Shown: one piece after another, positions 7,651 to 14,711 of the stretch
How positions within the stretch are numbered: the first letter of the stretch is position 1
How the letters are laid out: each line of letters opens with the position of its first letter
IMG/VR virus record: IMGVR_UViG_3300025316_000059
Location: 1 to 25,742 of that record
Length of the DNA stretch: 25,742 bases
Origin: a virus
Strand: one strand, 5' to 3'
Notes under the pieces: model-generated
What the model was told of the DNA's origin: nothing
Seen by the model: the letters and a program-made list of their open reading frames with translations, nothing else
The model's database searches: none
Translations under genes and position numbers: made by a program

Positions 7651-7713
7651 TTTATTTTCCTATATTAATATTAAAGTTGTTTTCATTTCACGTTTATATA
7701 TGTTGTATGTTCC

Positions 7714-8070
7714 TCACGCTTGTCGTTCAAAATATTGATGGTTAATGTTTTCTGGTTGGAAGTAATCCTGTATTGCTTTGATTACGATCTCCTTATCATA
7801 TGCTTTGCAACTAAACACATCTAGATACATATCACCAGACGAGTCAACAAAGTGTCCCGCAATATTTGATGTTTCTATCAACTGTAGAACAGAATATCCT
7901 GCGATATTATCGCCATGACCAAAGTGTACTACTTGTGGTTCGCCATAAGCGGTCATATCTATGAGTTCAACTAAATCTTTAGTGAATTTGCTGATGTAGT
8001 CCGCGTCAGTGATCTTCGAGCGATCACAACCTTTCACATCTAACATTAAATGATATCCCCAATAACTCAT
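7714..8070 (-). CDS. speD: S-adenosylmethionine decarboxylase-like pyruvoyl enzyme
   Basis: 118 residues from the ATG at 8070 (AGGAG upstream; the longer frame would need a TTG). It matches the short bacterial AdoMet decarboxylase: WGYHLMLDVKGCDR at the start, then ETSNIAGH, then LDVFSC. Taking T. maritima numbering, Ser63 (the self-cleavage residue that becomes pyruvoyl), His68 and Cys83 are all present with exact spacing (S-x4-H-x14-C). The residue before the cleavage Ser is Thr rather than Glu, and the substrate-contact positions after His68 (usually Trp70/Glu72) are Val and Ser. The product is probably a polyamine-pathway decarboxylase, but AdoMet may not be its substrate. A late promoter lies upstream at 8132-8139, with a leader hairpin at 8105-8121. 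Confidence 0.8.
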   Translation of the reverse strand: MSYWGYHLMLDVKGCDRSKITDADYISKFTKDLVELIDMTAYGEPQVVHFGHGDNIAGYSVLQLIETSNIAGHFVDSSGDMYLDVFSCKAYDKEIVIKAIQDYFQPENINHQYFERQA

Positions 8071-8104
8071 ATCTTTACTACTCCTGTACAATAAATATTA
8101 GAAA

Positions 8105-8139
8105 TCTAACACATCGTTAGACATGTAAGTGTATTTATA
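8105..8139 (-). promoter_or_regulatory. Late promoter TATAAATA plus leader hairpin before speD-like gene
   Basis: Minus-strand TATAAATA at 8139-8132, 12 nt after the regA stop. The leader then contains TCTAAC / GTTAGA (6 bp, 5-nt loop, 8121-8105) before the ribosome binding site. Confidence 0.6.
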
Positions 8140-8150
8140 ATAATATTATA

Positions 8151-8582
8151 TCACATTTCATCGTGATAGCTTTTGGGTCGGGAGCCAATAGAGTATTTTG
8201 GTACTAATTGCCAATCATCTCTGTCTTTGTGCTTAATGATCTTGATTTGTGAAACATGTATTGGTAATGGATTTAGTGTATCATCGGTATTAACCAGTTT
8301 CAACAGTCCCCATTCACTCAGAAGATTCGCTATCGCATTCCTACGAGACAAGTCATTTTCAGATATGTCTGTAGGTTTGCCATCTAGCTTGAATAGTTCC
8401 TTGAAGTGTATTATTGAATAACGTCCTTGTTTATGTAGTATGTGACACGATTGATATAAGATTTTATCTAATCTAGAAGCAAAACCTATCCTAGTTAGTG
8501 ATTCTCTTATTTTTAGAAAATCATCACTCTCATTCAACAACACTTCAACACCACACCCTAAAAATATATCTGTCGGGTCCAT
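8151..8582 (-). CDS. regA: RegA translational repressor
   Basis: RegA binds the initiation regions of many early phage mRNAs and blocks their translation, including its own in T4. The protein has 143 residues against 122 in T4. The match is clear: DFLKIRESLTRIGFASRLDKILYQSCHILHK (T4 DFLKVKETLTRMGIANNKDKVLYQSCHILQK), IIHFKELFKLDG, RRNAIANLLSEWGLLKLV, and WQLVPKYSIGSRP at the end. The extra length is an N-terminal extension (MDPTDIFLGCGVEV) and a longer tail. AAGGAAA precedes the start. An unusual 13-bp inverted repeat with an embedded late promoter lies directly upstream. Confidence 0.95.
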   Translation of the reverse strand: MDPTDIFLGCGVEVLLNESDDFLKIRESLTRIGFASRLDKILYQSCHILHKQGRYSIIHFKELFKLDGKPTDISENDLSRRNAIANLLSEWGLLKLVNTDDTLNPLPIHVSQIKIIKHKDRDDWQLVPKYSIGSRPKSYHDEM

Positions 8583-8597
8583 ACACTTTCCTTTTCC

Positions 8598-8632
8598 ATG
8601 AATTATAAATTATATATCTATTTATAATTCAT
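8598..8632 (-). promoter_or_regulatory. 13-bp inverted repeat with embedded late promoter upstream of regA
   Basis: ATGAATTATAAAT (8598-8610) is perfectly complementary to ATTTATAATTCAT (8620-8632), with a 9-nt loop. Minus-strand TATAAATA occupies 8626-8619 inside the right arm and overlaps the gp62 stop codon. Transcripts reading through from gp62 can fold the hairpin. Transcripts starting from this late promoter would begin in or near the loop and lack one arm. Confidence 0.65.
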
Positions 8633-9014
8633 TAGAACTACCACCCTCCGAAGTTTTGGATCTTATAGTTTCTAGGTCATCTTCTGTCAATATCAACAAC
8701 GCCTGTTTAGCTTTATTGGTTGAGTACCCGAAATACTTCTTAACACACACCAAATCATTTATCGGTGCGTTCTTCTGCCAAGGTCGAAACTTACGTTTTA
8801 GTGGTCTGACTGTGTTTAATAGGTATTGATACTGCATATCTTTATCTATGCTATGATGCTTGTTGATCTCATTAGCGTATAATATACAATCCATATGGTA
8901 ACTTAATGCACGATTTACTATGAATGGTATATATTCTTCACGATCAATTGCATCATTAATAACACATTTCTTTGATACTAATATTGAGTGTACAATATCC
9001 TTGAACAAGTCCAT
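8622..9014 (-). CDS. 62: Clamp loader small subunit gp62
   Basis: 130 residues. The non-ATPase subunit that, with four gp44 subunits, loads the gp45 ring. The short form seen in cyanophage-type T4 relatives (T4 itself has 187 residues) is recognisable: EYIPFIVNRALSYHMDCILYANEIN, HHSIDKDMQYQYLLNTVRP, FRPWQKN, and VKKYFGYSTNKAKQALLILT. Its start overlaps the gp44 stop as TAATG, the coupling also used in T4 to set subunit ratio. Confidence 0.92.
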   Translation of the reverse strand: MDLFKDIVHSILVSKKCVINDAIDREEYIPFIVNRALSYHMDCILYANEINKHHSIDKDMQYQYLLNTVRPLKRKFRPWQKNAPINDLVCVKKYFGYSTNKAKQALLILTEDDLETIRSKTSEGGSSNEL

Positions 9015-9940
9015 TACCGAAACTCACAATCTATCATTATTTCAGTCAAACATGCTGTAATATTAATCTCCAGATCATTAACGAATGCTGATTGATATTG
9101 GTATTTTGCTAGTATAAGAACTAGTTGTGGTACAGAAGACGGTGTTAACACATTGTACAAGTTATCATACAAAGATCTGAATATCAGTGCTGCTTCATCT
9201 GTGTTATGTGTAACCCATTTCCTGCACGAACCAAAATCTTTACCCTTTAGTGCTACGATCAATTCATTGACTTGTAATTCACCAATATTAGCTAGTATAC
9301 CAGCATCTATACTACCAGAAGCAGCGTATCGTTGTAGTTCATTCAATATTCTACGATTATCAGGAAAGTGTTTGTGTATTACCGCAGCCACAACTTCTTT
9401 GTTATAAGGGATACCTTCACATGTAAGTATATACACAACACGTTTAAAGAACTGTGCTGCCATCTTTGCTTTGTTACTAAGTTTGAAATCAATAACAGCA
9501 CATCTAGAATGGATAGGTTCTATGATACGGTTCTTGTAATTACAAGTGAATATAAACGAACAATTCGAAGAGAACTCTTCAATTGCACCACGAAGTGCTG
9601 GTTGTGTTGAGTTAGCGTTTAGATAATCCGCTTCATCAATAATAATGACTTTTCTGCCACCCATTAGTGACACAGATGATGCATAGTTCTTAATCTTTGT
9701 GCGGAATGTATCGATACCAGATTCATCTGATCCGTTGATCACAATGTAATCACACCCTACTTCTTCACATAATGCCTTGGCTATTGTAGTCTTACCAACA
9801 CCAGCAGTACCCGATAATAACAGATTTGGTATCTGTTTGTTGTTCACGTATTCCTGAAATGTTGCCTTTATATCATCAGGAAGAACACATTCATCAACAG
9901 TCTTCGGTCTAAATTTTTCACACCAGAGTATTTCATTCAT
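9014..9940 (-). CDS. 44: Clamp loader ATPase subunit gp44
   Basis: 308 residues from the ATG at 9940 (MNEILWCEKFRPKTVDE). An AAA+ ATPase that opens and loads the gp45 sliding clamp at primer ends. It has Walker A SGTAGVGKTT (43-52), Walker B IIIDEADY (99-106), and the arginine-finger SRC motif at 145-147, followed by the RFC-type lid and collar helices (length as in T4, 319). An in-frame TTG at 9970 would add ten residues with no family match, so I do not use it. Confidence 0.95.
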   Translation of the reverse strand: MNEILWCEKFRPKTVDECVLPDDIKATFQEYVNNKQIPNLLLSGTAGVGKTTIAKALCEEVGCDYIVINGSDESGIDTFRTKIKNYASSVSLMGGRKVIIIDEADYLNANSTQPALRGAIEEFSSNCSFIFTCNYKNRIIEPIHSRCAVIDFKLSNKAKMAAQFFKRVVYILTCEGIPYNKEVVAAVIHKHFPDNRRILNELQRYAASGSIDAGILANIGELQVNELIVALKGKDFGSCRKWVTHNTDEAALIFRSLYDNLYNVLTPSSVPQLVLILAKYQYQSAFVNDLEINITACLTEIMIDCEFR

Positions 9941-9960
9941 ATTGGTTCCATAATATATTG

Positions 9961-9986
9961 AACCCACCAAGGTTAGTCAGTGGGTT
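9961..9986. other. Intercistronic hairpin between DsbA-like gene and gp44
   Basis: AACCCAC / GTGGGTT, 7-bp stem with a 12-nt loop. There is no T run on the minus strand, so it is more likely an mRNA processing or stability element, or an attenuator, than a full terminator. On the plus strand it is followed by TTTT, but no plus-strand gene ends here. Confidence 0.45.
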
Positions 9987-9997
9987 TTGATAAGGAT

Positions 9998-10273
9998 TTA
10001 GATCATATTGGTGATACCTTCGAATAACGATTCGAATTCACCTTGTTCAGCCACTTCTTCTTGGAATGATTGTTTGTACTGAACCTTTGCCAGTTTACGA
10101 AGAATCTTCTTTGGGATTTTCAATGTATCAAATGTAGCATCAAGAATATCTTTCATTGCTAATCTTTGTGCTTCTTGTCGCTCCATAACAATGATCATTT
10201 CATCAATTGCACCTTTTAGTGCTTGAAGTTCTTCATCGTTGAATGTACCAAATAATGTGTTAATAGATGCCAT
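9998..10273 (-). CDS. DsbA-like double-stranded DNA-binding protein
   Basis: 91 residues from the ATG at 10273 (AAGG upstream), predicted all-helical. The C-terminal two thirds follow the pattern of T4 DsbA (89 residues): a KDI helix (RLAMKDILDATFDTL against T4 ELIKDIRIRAKDELG), a Lys-rich turn, LRKLAKVQYKQS, then an acidic end (AEQGEFESLFEGI against AETEEVVELYDTVF). In T4, DsbA binds double-stranded DNA and stimulates late transcription. Here the gene lies between gp45 and gp44, not next to gp33. Similarity is by eye and moderate; a generic small helical phage protein is the alternative. Confidence 0.5.
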   Translation of the reverse strand: MASINTLFGTFNDEELQALKGAIDEMIIVMERQEAQRLAMKDILDATFDTLKIPKKILRKLAKVQYKQSFQEEVAEQGEFESLFEGITNMI

Positions 10274-10275
10274 AA

Positions 10276-10944
10276 TTATACCTTTGATTCCTTTGATTCG
10301 AATGCAATCCAATATTGAACTTCTTCAGTTGTATTTTTGAAGTGGCCAATACCTTTGAATGAAATATTAACATCATATGATCCAGGAATCATTTTGATAT
10401 TCTCTACCTTGAATACTACGGTATATGATTCACCAGATGCGTCAGCAACCTGAATGAAGTTTGTATGTGCTGAATCATTGTTAGCATCAAATGTAATGAT
10501 CTCAATCTTCTCACCATCAGATTTAATGCCGATATGTGGTGATGATAATACAGAACATGTCTTCATTATCCAATCATAATCAGCGGCTGTCAATGTGAAT
10601 GAACAATCAACAGACGGTAATACGATTTCCTTTTCAGGTGGTAATAAGATCATTTCTGGTTCAGTAACTCGGTATTTGATCTTTGATCTACCAGAATTAA
10701 AGATAATATTGATACCATCAAATTCTAGTTCAACGGACTCTTTGAATAAAGAATATACCGATAAGAATTGTGTTAGATCATATACACAGAAGTCTGTTGG
10801 GAATTCATCAGTTAGTACAGCATTAGCTAATACAGACTTTCCTGCCGAGATTGTTGCTAATTTACTACCAGCTTTGAACTGGATTCCTTTGTTGATGGTG
10901 CTAAAGTTCTTTAGTATTGCTAATGTTTGATTCGATAATTTCAT
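10276..10944 (-). CDS. 45: Sliding clamp gp45
   Basis: 222 residues (T4: 228). The trimeric ring that tethers gp43 to DNA and also activates late transcription through gp55. The N terminus MKLSNQTLAILKNFSTINKGIQFKAG matches T4 MKLSKDTTALLKNFATINSGIMLKSG, and the tail contains IKMIPGSYDVNISFKG (T4 MKMQPGNYKLLLWAKG). The ATG at 10944 is used because GGAG lies 7 nt upstream; longer readings enter the neighbouring gene. It has its own early promoter at 10970-10997, which lies inside the 3' end of that gene. Confidence 0.95.
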   Translation of the reverse strand: MKLSNQTLAILKNFSTINKGIQFKAGSKLATISAGKSVLANAVLTDEFPTDFCVYDLTQFLSVYSLFKESVELEFDGINIIFNSGRSKIKYRVTEPEMILLPPEKEIVLPSVDCSFTLTAADYDWIMKTCSVLSSPHIGIKSDGEKIEIITFDANNDSAHTNFIQVADASGESYTVVFKVENIKMIPGSYDVNISFKGIGHFKNTTEEVQYWIAFESKESKV

Positions 10945-10969
10945 GTGTAACTCCATAATGTAAAAATAT

Positions 10970-10997
10970 ATTGTATCACGTATTTCTATTCTGTCAA
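10970..10997 (-). promoter_or_regulatory. sigma70-type early promoter for gp45
   Basis: Minus strand TTGACA (10997-10992), 16-nt spacer, TACAAT (10975-10970). It overlaps the 3' end of the DUF5664-type gene and lies 25 nt upstream of the gp45 start codon. Confidence 0.7.
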
Positions 10998-11477
10998 CAA
11001 ATCTTTCTCTAATAAGAACATTAAATTGCAAATAGCATGTGCTAGATGGTTCTTGGATGTTTCTTCATCGAATCTTTCTCCACTTTTCCAATCCCACAAG
11101 TGCCTCATCGCAGCATCGAAATATCTACGCTTACCATCGGGGACGTGTTTCCAATTGTCTCGATCATATTTCTGAGCACCTAGTGTTAGGATCTCTACTA
11201 CTGCTTTGAATCCAATTGGTGGCACTAACCCATATTCCAACTTATTACCATCGAATTTACGGCCACCAGTAGTTGCTGTTTGTGAACTTTTAACAGCATC
11301 TACATCTTGTGTTTCTTTGATTACCATCCCACCACAACCAGCACCCATATTAGGTAACATAAATGATCCAGTTAATGAACCTGTAGGACCAGGTTCTTTA
11401 CTAGGATTGTAGTAATTTGGGTACATTTCAACAACATTAGTGTCGTTTGGATCATGTGCGACACCATTACCAGTCAT
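10986..11477 (-). CDS. dATP/dGTP diphosphohydrolase-like protein (DUF5664 family)
   Basis: 163 residues from the ATG at 11477 (GGAG upstream). The first 70 residues are Gly/Pro/Asn-rich and probably disordered. The rest matches a MazG-like all-helical nucleotide hydrolase domain: KFDGNKLEYGLVPPIGFKAV, LTLGAQKYDRDNWKHV, YFDAAMRHLWDWKSGE, and NHLAHAICNLMFLLE with the expected acidic and His metal ligands. Members of this family hydrolyse purine deoxynucleotides, and some serve phages with modified adenine. No purZ-like gene is visible here, so general nucleotide-pool control is the safer reading. Confidence 0.75.
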   Translation of the reverse strand: MTGNGVAHDPNDTNVVEMYPNYYNPSKEPGPTGSLTGSFMLPNMGAGCGGMVIKETQDVDAVKSSQTATTGGRKFDGNKLEYGLVPPIGFKAVVEILTLGAQKYDRDNWKHVPDGKRRYFDAAMRHLWDWKSGERFDEETSKNHLAHAICNLMFLLEKDLLTE

Positions 11478-11478
11478 A

Positions 11479-12276
11479 TTATAGTTCTCCAACAAAGTTC
11501 GCTACTGCTGGCATATCACCTTTGAAATGATATGTACCGATATGGCTAGTACGCATCCAAGGACATAACCAAATTTCACCACCCATGTTACGCCAGAACT
11601 GACAGAACATATAATCTTCGCTCAAATAACGCTCAGAATCTTTATCGATAATGGTGTCAAAGAATGCGTGAATATATCGTGTACCATCAAAGTTAGCTTG
11701 ACCAACATGATCTGGTTTGTATCTTAGTGTTGGGTATTCCTTTTCAAATTTAGGAAACACTGTTCTATTGATCAACATAAACCCAGTACCAATCTCTAAT
11801 ACTTCTAACGGTTCGGTGACAGAAAACTGTGCGGTACCTTTAACTGGGTTGAACACATAATCACCAACAACATTTTCTAGTTGACCCGCATCAATATCAG
11901 GATTCTTTGTTAGTGCAGTCTTAACGGATTTCCATTTGATAGCTTTCTTTGGGTATGGTGCGCCAATCACGTCTTTATCAAGTGCTAATAATGTAATAAC
12001 ATCTTTAGGATCGAAGTGAATATCAGAATCCAAGAACAATAGATGAGTACAATCTGACCTATGGATAAACTCATCGACCAGATAGTTTCTAGCACGAGTG
12101 ATTAATGATTCATTGAATAGGAATGAAAATTTAATTTCAATACCATATTGCATACATAACCCCTGTAAATCTAAACAAGACTTCATATACAATCCGTGGT
12201 TCATACCACCGTACATCGGTGTGCAGACGAACAGACTCTTCTTTTGGAGTTCTTCTTTCTTTATGCTGATTTCCAT
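11479..12276 (-). CDS. GT-A type glycosyltransferase-like protein
   Basis: 265 residues. FVCTPMYGGM at the N terminus, RARNYLVDEFI, and then FLDSDIHFDP, a DxD-type metal/nucleotide-sugar motif near residue 85, are followed by VIGAPYPKK and an acceptor-side region with SEDYMFCQFWRNMGG and TSHIGTYHF. This is the GT-A-like enzyme often found in T4-type phages of aquatic bacteria. The acceptor is unknown: candidates are hydroxymethylated DNA bases or virion proteins. There is no signal peptide, so it acts in the cytoplasm. It has its own perfect early promoter (12306-12334). Confidence 0.7.
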   Translation of the reverse strand: MEISIKKEELQKKSLFVCTPMYGGMNHGLYMKSCLDLQGLCMQYGIEIKFSFLFNESLITRARNYLVDEFIHRSDCTHLLFLDSDIHFDPKDVITLLALDKDVIGAPYPKKAIKWKSVKTALTKNPDIDAGQLENVVGDYVFNPVKGTAQFSVTEPLEVLEIGTGFMLINRTVFPKFEKEYPTLRYKPDHVGQANFDGTRYIHAFFDTIIDKDSERYLSEDYMFCQFWRNMGGEIWLCPWMRTSHIGTYHFKGDMPAVANFVGEL

Positions 12277-12305
12277 AATTTATCCTTTATCAATATTAAA
12301 AATAT

Positions 12306-12334
12306 ATTATACCCTAATAAATTTAGGGTGTCAA
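12306..12334 (-). promoter_or_regulatory. Consensus sigma70 early promoter with palindromic spacer
   Basis: Minus strand TTGACA (12334-12329), 17-nt spacer, TATAAT (12311-12306), a perfect consensus. The spacer is itself an inverted repeat (CCCTAA ... TTAGGG), which could be an operator or just chance. It drives the glycosyltransferase-like gene 30 nt below. Confidence 0.85.
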
Positions 12335-12373
12335 GTTTTGCTATATTATAAATAGTTATAGGATGTAAAGGAT

Positions 12374-12406
12374 ACCAAGTCTTCAGATTATTCGAAAAGA
12401 CTTGGT
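12374..12406 (-). terminator. Hairpin terminator after the deformylase-like gene
   Basis: ACCAAGTCTT / AAGACTTGGT, 10 bp with a 13-nt loop, 14 nt after the gene's stop codon. The minus-strand continuation is ATCCTTTACATCC, a weak T tract. Together with the promoter at 12306-12334 it resets transcription between two units. Confidence 0.65.
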
Positions 12407-12419
12407 AATACACATCAAG

Positions 12420-12983
12420 TTACAGTTTGATCCCACAACGTTTTATAGTTTTCCTTTGTTTCTTCACTGCCATTTCTAGTGCTAATGGTTTGGCTAGGGT
12501 ATAGAACGCTATACCATCTAGGTTATTTACCTGTTGCTGAACAATTCTGGCAGATAGTCCACCAAAGAATTTGTTGTGTTTCTCTCCATTAAAGTCTTGG
12601 TATTCTACTTCTATTGATATTGGTCTCTTGATTTTCAATTCAAGGAACGGCACGGTTAATGAGTTCTCAGGTAATTTTATAGTAGTTGCCGAAATCGATA
12701 CAATCTTTGGATTGAAGAATGCGACATATTCATCATCGACACCCATTACAAATACTCTATGAGGAAATCCGCATTGTGGGCCAGATAGTGATAACCCATT
12801 ATGTGCTTTACATGTCTCTACCAATGTTGATGCAAATGCATTAGCGTATTTACCATTTATCCCGAAATCAAATTCTGGTGTTTGTTCAACAGGGCCTCCA
12901 TAACGTAAACTAAACGTTTGTGGTTTTGGTTGTGCGATAGGTTTTGACTGCTCTTCTGTATTGAACGTTATTACATCACTCAT
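12420..12983 (-). CDS. Peptide deformylase-like protein lacking all metal ligands
   Basis: 187 residues. The fold of peptide deformylase is clear: motif 1 as NGLSLSGPQCG (GxGLAAxQ), an FNP strand, motif 2 as PENSLTVP (EGCLS) and motif 3 as RIVQQQVNNLDG (QHEMDHLxG). The motif 2 Cys is Ser, and the HExxH of motif 3 reads QQxxN, so all three metal ligands and the catalytic Glu are gone. Active deformylase genes occur in cyanophages, so this looks like a relative with a non-enzymatic role, for instance binding the ribosome exit or nascent N termini. That role is inference. The frame is intact, with no sign of decay. It lies just downstream of gp46 and ends at a hairpin terminator. Confidence 0.8.
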   Translation of the reverse strand: MSDVITFNTEEQSKPIAQPKPQTFSLRYGGPVEQTPEFDFGINGKYANAFASTLVETCKAHNGLSLSGPQCGFPHRVFVMGVDDEYVAFFNPKIVSISATTIKLPENSLTVPFLELKIKRPISIEVEYQDFNGEKHNKFFGGLSARIVQQQVNNLDGIAFYTLAKPLALEMAVKKQRKTIKRCGIKL

Positions 12984-12992
12984 AATATACTC

Positions 12993-14711
12993 CTATAGTT
13001 TAGCGATTCGTGAGAAATTCCCACTCTTTTCAAATTTTATTACTGACCTAAATCGATCAAATAAATGATCGCCGCGATGACTAATCACGAATAAGTTTGT
13101 GTCGTCATCAAATTCTTCGAATATTTTAAATAGATTATCTATAGATGCGTCATCCATAGAAGAGTCTAGTATCTCATCCATTATCAATATATTAGTATTG
13201 GTTGAGTTCTTCATCTTAGCAACTTGTCGCCATGTTAGCAATAGTGCTAAATCTATCTTTGTCTTCTCACCTTCCGAGAAGTTTGTATATTTGAAATCGT
13301 CTCTATGTCTAGATTTAATAGTCTCATCAAAGTTTTCATCTATGTTGAAGTTAACGAAGAAATCCATTGCCGATAGATACTTATTTATTAATTTATTCAT
13401 TACCGGCAAGTATTGCTTCACGATTCTAGTTTTGATGCCCGTATCTTTCAGTAGATTAGATGCATATTCATAGTATTGTTTCTCGTTGGCTAAACGTTCT
13501 TGTTCGGTCATAACTTTTTGTAGGTATTCTATCATAGTAATGAGCGTACCGTTATCATTCTCAATAGTATCTTTACGAAAAGACAGAAACTCTATCTCTT
13601 TGTTTATCTTATTGATGTACTGATTCATTGCGGATATCGTTGAGTTGTTGCTAACGATTTCATTATTATGTTGTGTTATTTGTCTATTGATAACTTGTAT
13701 ATCGGATAGTCTAGCATTTAGTCGTTGAATTTCCGCAGATATCTCACTAACACCTTTGTGTATTTGGTCTCGTTTAGTTGTCTTTTCGTTGACTTGGTTA
13801 GTCTTAAAGTCTACATCGAGCACCTGTCTACATGTAGGGCAGTCATCGTTTTGATGATAGAAAGCAATATCTTTGTTGATCGTCTTAATGCTGGATTCTA
13901 ATTTAGCCTCCATTTGAATCATCTTTCTAGATTTTGTTTCCACAGAAAGTTTATCATCTATTTTTTTCTGTAGAAATTCGATATGTTTCTGTATTAATAC
14001 ACCATCAGCAAGTAGACGTTCATTCTGTAATTGAGAAGTTTCAATTTCTTCCAGTTTTCTAGCAACTTCTTCATCATTGTGTTTTTTATGTTCATCTATG
14101 TTCTTCTTCTGCAATTTTATCTTTTCAGATGTTATGTTTAGCTCATATTTGTTGTTGGATGAGTCATCTTTAATGTTTGATAATTTCTCCTTAACTAGAG
14201 AATTCATTGATGAGAATATCTGAATGTCTAATAAATCTTCAATGATAGCTCGTCTATCGGCCGCAGAAAGTTGCATAAATGGGACGAACGATGCAGAACC
14301 TAGTATAACTACCTGAGTGAACGATTTGAAGTTCAGTTTCAGAATAACTTTCTCAAGATAATCTTGATAGTCCTTAGCTTTAGCATCCTGATTTATTAGT
14401 ACCCCAGCACAATATATCTCGAACACATTAGGCTTGATGCCACGTATGATCTTATATTCCTTTGTACCAATGATGAACTCGACCTCAACTACACCATCAG
14501 ACGCATTGATACTGTTTAGGATATTACCTTTATTGATCTTGCGGAAAGGCTTGCCAAATAACACAAAACACAACGCATCTAACATTGTACTTTTTCCAGC
14601 ACCATTAGAACCAATTATCAATGTGTTCTTAGATGAATTGAGCTTTATTTCGGTAAACACATTACCAGTGCTTAGTATATTCTTGTACCTTAATAATTTA
14701 AAAATAATCAT
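12993..14711 (-). CDS. 46: Recombination nuclease ATPase subunit gp46 (Rad50-like)
   Basis: 572 residues (T4: 560). An SMC-type ATPase that works with gp47 to resect DNA ends for recombination and host DNA breakdown. It has Walker A GSNGAGKST (34-42), long coiled coils with a central zinc hook CPTC, the ABC signature NFSEGEKTKIDLALLL, Walker B ILIMDE and the H-loop VISHRGDH. The start codon overlaps the end of gp47 by 4 bp (ATGA), so the two subunits are translationally coupled. Confidence 0.96.
   Translation of the reverse strand: MIIFKLLRYKNILSTGNVFTEIKLNSSKNTLIIGSNGAGKSTMLDALCFVLFGKPFRKINKGNILNSINASDGVVEVEFIIGTKEYKIIRGIKPNVFEIYCAGVLINQDAKAKDYQDYLEKVILKLNFKSFTQVVILGSASFVPFMQLSAADRRAIIEDLLDIQIFSSMNSLVKEKLSNIKDDSSNNKYELNITSEKIKLQKKNIDEHKKHNDEEVARKLEEIETSQLQNERLLADGVLIQKHIEFLQKKIDDKLSVETKSRKMIQMEAKLESSIKTINKDIAFYHQNDDCPTCRQVLDVDFKTNQVNEKTTKRDQIHKGVSEISAEIQRLNARLSDIQVINRQITQHNNEIVSNNSTISAMNQYINKINKEIEFLSFRKDTIENDNGTLITMIEYLQKVMTEQERLANEKQYYEYASNLLKDTGIKTRIVKQYLPVMNKLINKYLSAMDFFVNFNIDENFDETIKSRHRDDFKYTNFSEGEKTKIDLALLLTWRQVAKMKNSTNTNILIMDEILDSSMDDASIDNLFKIFEEFDDDTNLFVISHRGDHLFDRFRSVIKFEKSGNFSRIAKL

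Noticed and set aside
7714-8091. SpeD-like protein with its pyruvoyl Ser mutated to Ala
   Set aside because: First read ISGH/IAGH as the processing site. Counting back from His68 places Ser63 at the S of TSNIAGH, so the processing Ser is intact.
9368-9610. Plus-strand open frames lying inside minus-strand core genes (for example within gp44, gp46 and gp43)
   Set aside because: They are shadows of well-supported genes, with no ribosome binding sites or recognisable products.
9940-9970. TTG start for gp44 at 9970, and similar TTG starts at 8091 and 11495
   Set aside because: Each has an ATG shortly downstream with a better fit to the family N terminus or to a Shine-Dalgarno sequence.
12347-12354. 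Plus-strand late promoter TATAAATA
   Set aside because: It would only read antisense into the deformylase-like gene. In a genome this AT-rich several such octamers are expected by chance, and no gene or second signal supports it.
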